Part shown: one piece after another, positions 1 to 5,347 of the stretch
Position numbering within the stretch: position 1 is the first letter of the stretch
How the letters are laid out: the number at the start of each line of letters is the position of its first letter
Assembly: GCA_023247285.1 (NCBI GenBank)
Contig: JAHFGU010000080.1
Coordinates: forward strand, 1-7,110
DNA from: Candidatus Omnitrophota bacterium
Lineage (GTDB): Bacteria; Omnitrophota; Koll11; Aquiviventales; Aquiviventaceae
Direction: 5' to 3'
DNA length: 7,110 bases
Position numbers and translations under genes: made by a program
The notes under the pieces: model-generated
What the model was told of the DNA's origin: nothing
Databases searched by the model: none
The model's input: the letters and a program-made list of their open reading frames with translations, nothing else

Positions 1-525
1 GAGCAGGACGTCCGGCCGCACGTGGGCCGCGATGGCGAAGCCCAGCCGCGCTTCCATGCCCGAGGAGTAGCGCTTGACCGGCGTGTGGATGAACTGCTGG
101 AGCCCGGAGAAGTCGACGATGGAGTCGAACGCCTGCCGGACCTGCCGGCGCGAGAGCCCCACCATGGTGCCCTGCAGCGTGATGTTCTCGGCGCCGCTGA
201 GGTCGCCGTGGAACCCGCCGCCGAGCTCGATGAGCGCCGCGAGCCGGCCGCGCACCCGCACCGTGCCCTTGGTCTGCCGGATGATCCGGGAGAGCAGCTT
301 CAGGGTGGTGCTCTTCCCCGCGCCGTTGTGGCCGATGATGCCGAGCGTCTCGCCCTGCTTGACGTGGAAGCTCACCCCGCGCAGCGCCCAGAACAGCCCC
401 TCCTCCTCAGTGCCGTTGCGCCCCACCAGGCGCTTGAGCAGCGCGGGGATGGTGTCCCGGAGGCTGTCGTAGGCGGAGCCGATCCGGTACTGCTTCCACA
501 CATCGTGCAACTCGATGGGATGCAT
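1..525 (-). CDS. Wzt-type ABC transporter ATP-binding protein, polysaccharide export (3' part cut off by window edge)
   Basis: Nucleotide-binding subunit of an ABC-2 type polysaccharide/O-antigen exporter; it should power translocation of a lipid-linked glycan through the permease encoded two genes upstream. 175 codons are visible, starting with MHPIELHDVWKQYRIG. Seen directly: Walker A GHNGAGKST at about residues 65-73, the Wzt/TagH-type stretch LIELGGGFHGDLSGAENI at about 98-115, and the ABC signature YSSGMEARL at 153-161. The frame leaves the window at VRPDVLL, just before the expected Walker B acidic residues. The ATG at 523-525 is four bases after the methyltransferase stop, with AGGAG ten bases upstream. 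The residues between the first strand and Walker A (about 17-46) form the insertion typical of KpsT/Wzt/TagH proteins. Whether a C-terminal carbohydrate-binding domain follows, as in O8/O9a-type Wzt, cannot be seen. The Glu in the signature (usually Tyr, Lys or Arg after SSGM) is a minor oddity. The family call is secure; the substrate is unknown. Confidence 0.95.
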   Translation of the reverse strand, partial: MHPIELHDVWKQYRIGSAYDSLRDTIPALLKRLVGRNGTEEEGLFWALRGVSFHVKQGETLGIIGHNGAGKSTTLKLLSRIIRQTKGTVRVRGRLAALIELGGGFHGDLSGAENITLQGTMVGLSRRQVRQAFDSIVDFSGLQQFIHTPVKRYSSGMEARLGFAIAAHVRPDVLL

Positions 526-529
526 CGCC

Positions 530-1294
530 TCAAAACTCCTGATGAAAGTCCCACCGCCGGGTATCGTCAGCTTCCTTCCGGAAGGCGATGCACCGGCTCT
601 CCGGCAGGAGCCCCAGCGCGAGGTCCGGTTCAAGCGCTTCAGGGCGGGCCAACCGCTTCACGGTGCCGGAGACTCGTGCGAGCCCTTCAAAGACCTGGTG
701 CTTCAGGGTGGGTCTCCGCTGCCGCGGAAGCGATGAGCACCGATAGACGCTGTAAGCGCGGTTCTTGGCAATGAACCGGCAGAGCTTCCGCAGGCCGGGG
801 TAGCAATCCGTGTCATCCAAGACGATCACGCCACCCACCCGCAGCATCCGATCGACGTAAAAGAAATCCACCAGCGCATAGTCGAAGGTATGCGCTCCAT
901 CCACGAAGGCGAAATCGAGCGTCACGTCACGGGCTTCCAACTGAGGCAGCGCCTGATGCGACGGCAGCGGATAAAATTCGATGAATGTCCCATAACCGGC
1001 CCGCCGCAAGTTGGTCAGCCCGACCGATTGCCAGTTCGTCTCCTGATACGGGTCAATGATGATGTGGCGGGCGCTGCGTTGTTGCGCGAGGACCTCGCAG
1101 ATGAACAATGCCGAGAGTCCGTTCGCCAGCCCCACCTCAAGGCTCACGGCTGGTTTGATCTCGCTGACGATCGCTTGCAGCCATCGCCCTTCCTCTGCTG
1201 GAACTTCGGACCCCTCCAGCGGGAGGCGCTGCCCCTCCGTGGTCTCCACCTGGCGCGTTTGCAGGATGCGTTCAAGCACGGCGTTCATCGGCAT
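530..1294 (-). CDS. Class I SAM-dependent methyltransferase (Methyltransf_24-like)
   Basis: Predicted cytoplasmic methyltransferase of 254 residues. Seen directly: SAM-binding motif I as SLEVGLANGL (51-60), an acidic strand end IIIDPYQ (78-84), FAFVDGAHTFDYALVDF (128-144) and GGVIVLDD (154-161). The last two are the hallmark pattern of the Methyltransf_24 group, which includes sugar and small-molecule O-methyltransferases. The start codon shares one base with the permease stop (TGATG at 1292-1296), with no clear Shine-Dalgarno, so translation is probably coupled. It sits between the permease and ATPase of one exporter, which suggests that it modifies the exported glycan or caps its non-reducing end; that is inference. 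Hand counts over 240 sampled bases give about 57% GC, against 60-70% in sampled lines of neighbouring genes, so separate acquisition is possible. Residues after about 185 are Arg/Pro-rich and I recognise no domain there. Substrate unknown. Confidence 0.88.
   Translation of the reverse strand: MPMNAVLERILQTRQVETTEGQRLPLEGSEVPAEEGRWLQAIVSEIKPAVSLEVGLANGLSALFICEVLAQQRSARHIIIDPYQETNWQSVGLTNLRRAGYGTFIEFYPLPSHQALPQLEARDVTLDFAFVDGAHTFDYALVDFFYVDRMLRVGGVIVLDDTDCYPGLRKLCRFIAKNRAYSVYRCSSLPRQRRPTLKHQVFEGLARVSGTVKRLARPEALEPDLALGLLPESRCIAFRKEADDTRRWDFHQEF
536..540 (-). promoter_or_regulatory. Ribosome binding site for the Wzt-type ATPase
   Basis: On the minus strand AGGAG lies ten bases before the ATG at 523-525, inside the last codons of the methyltransferase gene. 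It supports this start over later in-frame ones. Confidence 0.6.
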
Positions 1295-2076
1295 CAGATG
1301 AGGTCTGCGAATTTCGGTTCGACGCGCTTGAAGAAGGCGTAGGCGAGCACGCCGAAGGCCGCCACGCCGGCGGTCGTCGCCAGCAGCGCCGAGAGCTCCG
1401 GCGGCTGGCGGTAGATGACCACGAGCCGCAGGTTCTCGATGATGACCGCCATGGGATTGAGCATGAACCAGGCGCGCCAGCGCTCCGGGATCATGGAGCT
1501 GGGGTAGATGACCGGCGTGGCGAACATCCAGAGCTGGACCGCCAGCGGCACGATGTACTTGATGTCCCGGAAGAACACGTTGAGCGCCGAGGCCACGAGG
1601 CTCAAGGCCACGAGCAGCGCGAGCTCCACGCCGATGAGCCAGGGCAGCCAGACGAGGTGGGGGCTGGGCGGCACGCCGTAGCGAACCATGAGCGCGACCA
1701 CCAGGAGGGCGGCGATGCAGAAGTCCACCGCGCAGCCGATGACGACGCCCATCGGCAGCACCTCGCGGGGGAAGTACACCTTCTGCACCAGCTTGATGTT
1801 GGCGGCGATCGAGTTGACCGAGAGCGTCAGGCCGGTGGCGAACAAGGTCCAGGCGACGAGGGCGGTGTAGGAGAAGAGCGGATAGGGCGCGCCCTCCGCA
1901 TCAACCTTGCCGAACTTGGCGAAGATGACGGTGAAGATGAGCATGAAGGCCAGCGGCTGGAGAATGGCCCAGGCGACGCCGAGGATCGTCTGCCGGTAGC
2001 GGACCTTGATGTCCCGCACCGCGAGGCTCCAGAGCAGATCCCGGAACCGGTAGAGCTCTTTGAGATGCGCCAGCAT
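1294..2076 (-). CDS. Wzm/KpsM/TagG-type ABC-2 transporter permease, polysaccharide export
   Basis: Inner-membrane permease of 260 residues, the usual size for the family, which forms a dimeric channel that moves lipid-linked polysaccharide to the periplasm. Seen directly: amphipathic N-terminal helix, then RDIKVRYRQTILGVAWAILQ (21-40), VQKVYFPREVLP (97-108), NVFFRDIKYIV (166-176), LWMFATPVIYP (182-192), LNPMA (206-210) and the terminal FKRVEPKFADLI; all are typical of ABC-2 polysaccharide permeases. About six hydrophobic segments are visible, near 34-54, 68-88, 110-131, 142-165, 174-192 and 228-248. The ATG at 2074-2076 has AGGAG eleven bases upstream. It is the first gene after the only sizeable gap in the downstream half of the operon and is paired with the ATP-binding gene at 1-525, with a methyltransferase between them. 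Family secure; exported polymer (O-antigen, capsule or other) unknown. Confidence 0.95.
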   Translation of the reverse strand: MLAHLKELYRFRDLLWSLAVRDIKVRYRQTILGVAWAILQPLAFMLIFTVIFAKFGKVDAEGAPYPLFSYTALVAWTLFATGLTLSVNSIAANIKLVQKVYFPREVLPMGVVIGCAVDFCIAALLVVALMVRYGVPPSPHLVWLPWLIGVELALLVALSLVASALNVFFRDIKYIVPLAVQLWMFATPVIYPSSMIPERWRAWFMLNPMAVIIENLRLVVIYRQPPELSALLATTAGVAAFGVLAYAFFKRVEPKFADLI

Positions 2077-2087
2077 GCTCGCTGATA

Positions 2088-2092
2088 CTCCT
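2088..2092 (-). promoter_or_regulatory. Ribosome binding site for the ABC permease
   Basis: AGGAG on the minus strand, eleven bases before the ATG at 2074-2076. The permease is not overlapped by an upstream gene, so it needs its own site. The 57-base gap 2077-2133 holds no convincing promoter boxes and no hairpin followed by a T-run. Confidence 0.6.
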
Positions 2093-2133
2093 ATGGTTCG
2101 GCGCGGAAGCGACGGAGCCGTGCGGGCCGGACG

Positions 2134-2535
2134 TTACCCCCGCAAGACGTGAGGGCCGAGGATCGCAGCACCGATGGCGACGGCGAGGGCCGCGGCCACG
2201 AGCACGCACCCGGCGGCAAGGTCTTTCACCTGGCGGGCGCGCGGATCCGGCTGCAGCCCGATCGTCAAATCCACGGTTTGCTCAATGGCGGTATTGATCA
2301 GCTCGGCAAAGATGACCAGCCCGATGGCGAAGCTCAGCCACAGCCATTCCATCACGGTCAGCCGCAGCCATGCGGCGGCGGCGATCACGGCCGCGGCCGC
2401 GTACGCGTGAATCCGCAGGTTGCGCTGCGTACGCCACGCATCGCCCAACCCGCGCAGGGCGCACCGGAACGCCCCGGGCAGCGACGAGCGCCAGGGGCGG
2501 CGCGCCGCAGGGGGTGCGAACGGGGCGCTGCGCAT
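2134..2535 (-). CDS. Diacylglycerol kinase / undecaprenol kinase family integral membrane protein
   Basis: Small membrane lipid kinase of 133 residues that transfers phosphate from ATP to a lipid alcohol (diacylglycerol, or undecaprenol in the Gram-positive-type branch). Seen directly: the family signature AELINTAIEQTVDL (77-90) with its paired glutamates and Asn, KDLAAGCVLVAA (104-115), and three hydrophobic segments near 45-58, 62-80 and 106-127. The start is the ATG at 2533-2535, which forms TGATG with the kinase stop. A frame extends upstream to 2667, but its first 44 residues are Arg-rich shadow of the overlapping kinase gene. In a polysaccharide operon the plausible job is regenerating undecaprenyl phosphate, the glycan carrier; that is inference, since the sequence does not separate diacylglycerol from undecaprenol as substrate. 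The N-terminal ~35 residues are Arg/Pro-rich and presumably cytoplasmic. Confidence 0.9.
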   Translation of the reverse strand: MRSAPFAPPAARRPWRSSLPGAFRCALRGLGDAWRTQRNLRIHAYAAAAVIAAAAWLRLTVMEWLWLSFAIGLVIFAELINTAIEQTVDLTIGLQPDPRARQVKDLAAGCVLVAAALAVAIGAAILGPHVLRG

Positions 2536-3449
2536 CACGCCGCCGCGGCCGATGCGGCGCCGTCGGCGCTGCCGTCGGGTTTGCCGTTGCCCTCGGCCGC
2601 GGCGCGCTGGTACCGGTAGTACTGCTTGTGGCCGGGCAGGTAGTACTCCATGTGGGTCAGCACGCAACCCAGCAGCTTGGCCTTCATCTTCTTGACGTGC
2701 TCGTGCGCCTGCAAGACCGGCCGGCGCTGGGTCTTGCCGGCGCGGACGACCAGGATCACGCCGTCGGCCTGCGCGGCAAGGATGCCCGCGTCGGCCACCG
2801 GCAGCACCGGTGGTGCATCGATCACCACGTAATCAAACTGCGCCCGCAGGGTCGCCAGCACGCGCTTCAGCGCCAGGGATTCGAGCAGCTCGGCCGGCTG
2901 CGACGGCGCCGGGCCCGCAGGCAGCACCGTGAGCGGCGGGCTCTGGAACCGCACGAGCGAGCCGTCAAGCTCGCCGTCCCGCTCCAGCGTCGTGGACAAT
3001 CCCTGCCCATCCACCGCCAGCCCCAGCCACCTCGGCACCGATCCTTTGCGCATGTCCGCGTCCACGAGGGCCACGCGCAATTTCTCCTGCCGCGCCAGAG
3101 ACATCGCCAGGTTGATGGACGTGACCGACTTGCCCTCGCCGTGGATCGCGCTCGTGACGACGATGACCTTGACGCCGGGCTTCAGCCGCAGCGATTGGAA
3201 GTTCGTGCGCAGGATCCGGTACTGCTCGGCAATCGGCGAGTTCGGATCGGTGGCGGTGACGATATGCGGGTCGATCGTGACCTGGCCGACCGCCGTGATC
3301 TCGCCGAGCCGGTCCGGCAGCGGCTCCGCGGCGGGCAGCGCCGGCAGCACCGGCACCACGACCGCGCCGGCCGCGACCGTCGGTTTTTCGCCGGCCCGCT
3401 GCAGCCGCTCGCGCGCCGCTTTTTCCAACGCCCGCGTGATCTTGCTCAT
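2535..3449 (-). CDS. CpsD/CapB-type bacterial tyrosine autokinase (XrtA-associated-like)
   Basis: Cytoplasmic BY-kinase of 304 residues that pairs with the chain-length determinant at 5348-6907 to regulate polymer length and export through cycles of tyrosine autophosphorylation. Seen directly: EQYRILRTNFQSL (75-87), the conserved lead-in; Walker A SAIHGEGKSVT (100-110); Walker A' ALVDADMRKG (127-136); Walker B DYVVIDAPPV (206-215); and a C-terminal tyrosine cluster with Tyr 269, 270, 277, 278 and 280. After the cluster comes an Ala/Gly-rich tail. The N-terminus MSKITRALEKAARER is an amphipathic helix of the kind I recall from tyrosine autokinases of exosortase-linked loci; residues 20-50 are a Pro/Ala-rich linker. 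The ATG overlaps the coiled-coil gene stop by four bases (ATGA), and the stop shares a base with the lipid-kinase start. A plain ParA/Mrp ATPase is unlikely given the Tyr cluster and context. Confidence 0.93.
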   Translation of the reverse strand: MSKITRALEKAARERLQRAGEKPTVAAGAVVVPVLPALPAAEPLPDRLGEITAVGQVTIDPHIVTATDPNSPIAEQYRILRTNFQSLRLKPGVKVIVVTSAIHGEGKSVTSINLAMSLARQEKLRVALVDADMRKGSVPRWLGLAVDGQGLSTTLERDGELDGSLVRFQSPPLTVLPAGPAPSQPAELLESLALKRVLATLRAQFDYVVIDAPPVLPVADAGILAAQADGVILVVRAGKTQRRPVLQAHEHVKKMKAKLLGCVLTHMEYYLPGHKQYYRYQRAAAEGNGKPDGSADGAASAAAA

Positions 3450-4078
3450 GCGCGCGCTGTCACCTTGGCCAGCCTCGAGGTGAACTGTGCGACCTGCTGC
3501 TGCAACGCGTCCGCCAGCTGATGGTAATAGATCGGGCCGGCGCCATCCGGCTGCGCGAATGCCAAGCGGGCGATGGCCTCCGCGTTGGCATGGAACTCCT
3601 GCGCGGCGGCCAGGATCTCTTGACCGGTCGCTTGCGCGGCCTGTGCGGCGGCGATCTGCCGGCTGAGCGCTGCGCGGGCGGCCTCAAGAGCTGCGACCGT
3701 CCGAACGGATTGCTCGCGCTGCTCGCCGGCGCGCGCGCGCTCTTCGTCAATCCGGCGCGCTTGCTGTTCGAGCTCGGCGGCTTGCGCGCCGAAGCGAGCC
3801 TGCGCTGCGGCCTCGTCCGCCGCCTGCTGCTCGCAGCGCTGCAGCCGCTGCGCGATGAGCGCCAGCGTCTGCTCCCAGGTGGGTGCCGCCTGCGCGCGCC
3901 CGTCGACGCCGGCCGGCAACCACCGCGCCACCATCCACCGCAGCTCCGCCTGCAGCTCGTCCTTGAGCGACTGGACGACCCCGGACTTCCGGCCGTTGCC
4001 GCGCTCCGGCTCCTGCTGCGCGTGCGCGGTGTCCCGTCCCTGTTCCGCCTGGTGGACCGCGTTCATGACTTTGCTCAT
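3446..4078 (-). CDS. Coiled-coil protein of unknown function in polysaccharide operon
   Basis: I do not recognise a characterised family. The 210-residue product is rich in Ala, Gln, Glu and Arg and has no signal peptide or membrane segment, so it is probably cytoplasmic. A long helix with heptad-like spacing runs from about 67 to 160 (for example LIAQRLQRCEQQ and AAELEQQARRIDEERARAGEQ). A second helical part at 160-208 contains GPIYYHQLADALQQQVAQF. A Trp-containing helix (LRWMVARWLP, 46-55) precedes the coil. The first 15 residues, MSKVMNAVHQAEQGR, match the start of the adjacent tyrosine kinase at positions 1, 2, 3, 7, 11 and 15. The gene overlaps both neighbours by four bases (ATGA at 4075-4078 and 3446-3449), so its product is presumably made alongside the AAA ATPase and the kinase. 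A scaffold or adaptor for kinase or ATPase is a reasonable guess, not shown. The coding bias fits: the conserved overlaps would not be expected of a spurious frame. Confidence 0.8.
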   Translation of the reverse strand: MSKVMNAVHQAEQGRDTAHAQQEPERGNGRKSGVVQSLKDELQAELRWMVARWLPAGVDGRAQAAPTWEQTLALIAQRLQRCEQQAADEAAAQARFGAQAAELEQQARRIDEERARAGEQREQSVRTVAALEAARAALSRQIAAAQAAQATGQEILAAAQEFHANAEAIARLAFAQPDGAGPIYYHQLADALQQQVAQFTSRLAKVTARA

Positions 4079-4896
4079 GCCTTCTCCGTGAGTGCGGGCA
4101 GCTCCTGCACGACTTCGTCGATGATCTCCGCGCCGATCACCCGGCTATCCTGCACGTAGCCGGTCAACAGCGCCCGGTCGCAGAGGCCGTTGATCAGGCG
4201 CGGCACGCCCTTGGTCGCGCCGTAGATCTTGTCCAGCGCCTCAGGCTGGAAGATCTCCACGCCGTTGGCGCCGGCCACGTGCATCCGATGCGCGACGTAG
4301 CCGCCGGTCTCCGGCGCGTCGAGCGCCCCCAGGTGGTAGTGCAGCGTCACGCGCTGCCGCAGCTGGGTGAGCTCCTTGAGCCAGAGCTTCTGCTTCAGCT
4401 CCGGCTGGCCCATGAGGACGATCTGGATGAGCTTGTCCGTTTCCGTCTCGAGGTTGGAGAGCATCCGGACTTCTTCCAGCACCGACGGCTTCAGATTCTG
4501 CGCCTCGTCGACGAGCAGGACGACGTTGTTGTCCTCGCTGAGCTGGTCGATGAGGTACTCGTTGAGCTTGCCGATGAGCTGGCTCTTCGTGCTCTCCGGC
4601 CGGTACGGCATCTCCAGCTCGTCCAGTGTCGCGCTGATGAGATCCCTGGCGCTCAGGTGGGTGTTGCGCAGGATGGCGGTCTTGGTGCGCGGGTCGAGCT
4701 TGTGGAAGAGCACGCGCGAGAGCGTGGTCTTGCCGGAGCCGATCTCGCCGGTGATCACGACGAACCCGCGGCGCTCCTCGATGGCATAGACCATGTGGTT
4801 GAGCGCGTCCACGTGCTTTTCCGACGGGTAGAAATACCGGGTGTCCGGCGTCATCCGGAACGGCTTCTCGCGCAGGCCAAAAAATGCTTCGTACAT
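4075..4896 (-). CDS. ExeA-like AAA ATPase, XrtA/PEP-CTERM-associated type
   Basis: Cytoplasmic AAA+ ATPase of 273 residues. Seen directly: the family opening MYEAFFGLREKPFRMTPD (1-18), YFYPSEKH (21-28), Walker A TGEIGSGKTT (49-58), Walker B VVLLVDEAQNL (125-135), IVLMGQPEL (159-167), the arginine motif QLRQRV (178-183) and GVPRLINGLCDRALL (230-244). It ends after the ATPase core, without the peptidoglycan-binding domain of ExeA from type II secretion; this short form is typical of the ATPases found in exosortase-linked polysaccharide loci. I chose the ATG at 4894-4896 because the family begins MYEAF; an in-frame TTG at 4911 would add five residues (MGFAL). The ATG shares its A with the TAA stop of the four-helix-bundle gene (TAATG), and no Shine-Dalgarno is obvious, so translation may depend on that upstream frame. 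The precise role in polysaccharide export is not established. Confidence 0.92.
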   Translation of the reverse strand: MYEAFFGLREKPFRMTPDTRYFYPSEKHVDALNHMVYAIEERRGFVVITGEIGSGKTTLSRVLFHKLDPRTKTAILRNTHLSARDLISATLDELEMPYRPESTKSQLIGKLNEYLIDQLSEDNNVVLLVDEAQNLKPSVLEEVRMLSNLETETDKLIQIVLMGQPELKQKLWLKELTQLRQRVTLHYHLGALDAPETGGYVAHRMHVAGANGVEIFQPEALDKIYGATKGVPRLINGLCDRALLTGYVQDSRVIGAEIIDEVVQELPALTEKA

Positions 4897-5309
4897 TAGC
4901 GCGAAGCCCAATCGGTAAATGTGGAATGTGGAATGCGGAATGCGGAATGGAGGGACTGCGACGATTTCCGCGCACTCTTAATGGACGCGACCGTCATGGC
5001 TGTGATCTCGTGGGCCTCTTGGGTCAGCGCTTTCGATGACAATGGCTTGACTACCCCTGTCTCTTCGAGTAATTCAAGCCAGTAGGCACATCCATCGGCT
5101 TCCTCTTCGACAACCGACATCTTGGCAATGAAGTCCGCGCGGGACTTGGCCCGACAGGCGGCTCGGTAGTTCGCCCCCACCGAAGTTCCAGATCGCAGAA
5201 GTTGGCGACTCATCACATCCGACGTTTTGGTTGCCGGCAGCGTTTCAATGAACCGGATCCCCTGTAGCGCAAACGCCTTCGTCCTGCGCTGCAATTCCTG
5301 GCTCTTCAT
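4896..5309 (-). CDS. Four-helix bundle protein, S23/IVP (23S rRNA intervening-sequence protein) family
   Basis: 137-residue helical protein of the family first noticed in intervening sequences of 23S rRNA genes. Seen directly: RTKAFALQGIRFIETLP (9-25), SRQLLRSGTSVGANYRAACRAKSRADFIAKM (34-64) and VVEEEADGCAYWLELLEETG (66-85), which cover the conserved family core. The ATG at 5307-5309 is preceded by GGAG eight bases upstream, and that GGAG is part of the flanking repeat. From about residue 120 the frame runs through the other repeat (4917-4952), giving a low-complexity tail containing HSAFRIPHSTF, and ends at a TAA overlapping the ATPase start. That tail is probably not native to the family. 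Five sampled lines of the gene average about 57% GC, lower than most sampled neighbours. It has no obvious link to polysaccharide export and looks like a passenger inserted between the chain-length determinant and the ATPase. Molecular function unknown. Confidence 0.88.
   Translation of the reverse strand: MKSQELQRRTKAFALQGIRFIETLPATKTSDVMSRQLLRSGTSVGANYRAACRAKSRADFIAKMSVVEEEADGCAYWLELLEETGVVKPLSSKALTQEAHEITAMTVASIKSARKSSQSLHSAFRIPHSTFTDWASR
4917..4952 (+). repeat. Left arm of inverted heptamer repeat array flanking the four-helix-bundle gene
   Basis: AAATG followed by four head-to-tail heptamers (TGGAATG twice, then CGGAATG twice; 4922-4949) and GAG. Positions 4937-4952 (GGAATGCGGAATGGAG) are an exact reverse complement of 5318-5333. 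On the minus strand the array is translated as the low-complexity end of the four-helix-bundle protein. Confidence 0.9.
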
Positions 5310-5317
5310 GCGTTATT

Positions 5318-5345
5318 CTCCATTCCGCATTCCCCATTCCGCATT
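5318..5345 (-). repeat. Right arm of inverted heptamer repeat array
   Basis: On the plus strand this reads CTC, then CATTCCG, CATTCCC, CATTCCG and CATTT, that is three heptamers plus a partial, inverted relative to the left arm. 5318-5333 is an exact 16-base inverted match to 4937-4952, and both arms end outwards in AAATG/CATTT. The innermost four bases supply the GGAG ribosome binding site of the enclosed gene. The array lies in the 38-base gap between the four-helix-bundle start and the chain-length-determinant stop. Confidence 0.9.
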
Positions 5346-5347
5346 TG

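Larger units (their letters stand above)
4917..5345. mobile_element. Putative inserted cassette: four-helix-bundle gene with inverted repeat ends
   Basis: The 429-base stretch bounded by the inverted arrays contains essentially only the four-helix-bundle gene and interrupts an otherwise tightly packed polysaccharide operon. Without it, the chain-length stop (5348-5350) and the ATPase start (4896) would be only about 20 bases apart, in line with the other junctions. No transposase and no clear target-site duplication are visible, so how it would move is unknown, and mobility is inferred from layout alone. Confidence 0.5.

Noticed and set aside
22..774. Plus-strand open frame of about 250 codons opposite the ATPase and methyltransferase
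   Set aside because: It is antisense to a well-supported Walker A/signature ABC protein, and its composition is typical of a GC-rich shadow.
2077..2133. Possible terminator or promoter in the only sizeable gap
   Set aside because: GC-rich with partial complementarity, but no stable hairpin followed by a T-run and no convincing -35/-10 pair; only the AGGAG site is supportable.
2536..2667. Upstream extension of the lipid kinase by 44 residues
   Set aside because: The added residues are an Arg-rich shadow of the kinase 3' end; the ATG at 2533-2535 in a TGATG junction gives a normal-length family member.
2370..3521. Long open frame on the plus strand (about 383 codons) opposite the tyrosine kinase and lipid kinase
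   Set aside because: It is Arg/His/Gln-rich with no recognisable domain, and it lies fully antisense to genes with clear motifs; high GC leaves antisense frames open.
3729..3740. Alternating GC run (six GC steps) that could favour Z-DNA
   Set aside because: It encodes the Ala/Arg part of the coiled coil and is short; such runs are expected in GC-rich coding sequence.
4917..5345. CRISPR-like array, because of the tandem short repeats
   Set aside because: The units are 7 bases, directly adjacent and without spacers, in two inverted blocks around a gene; this does not fit CRISPR.
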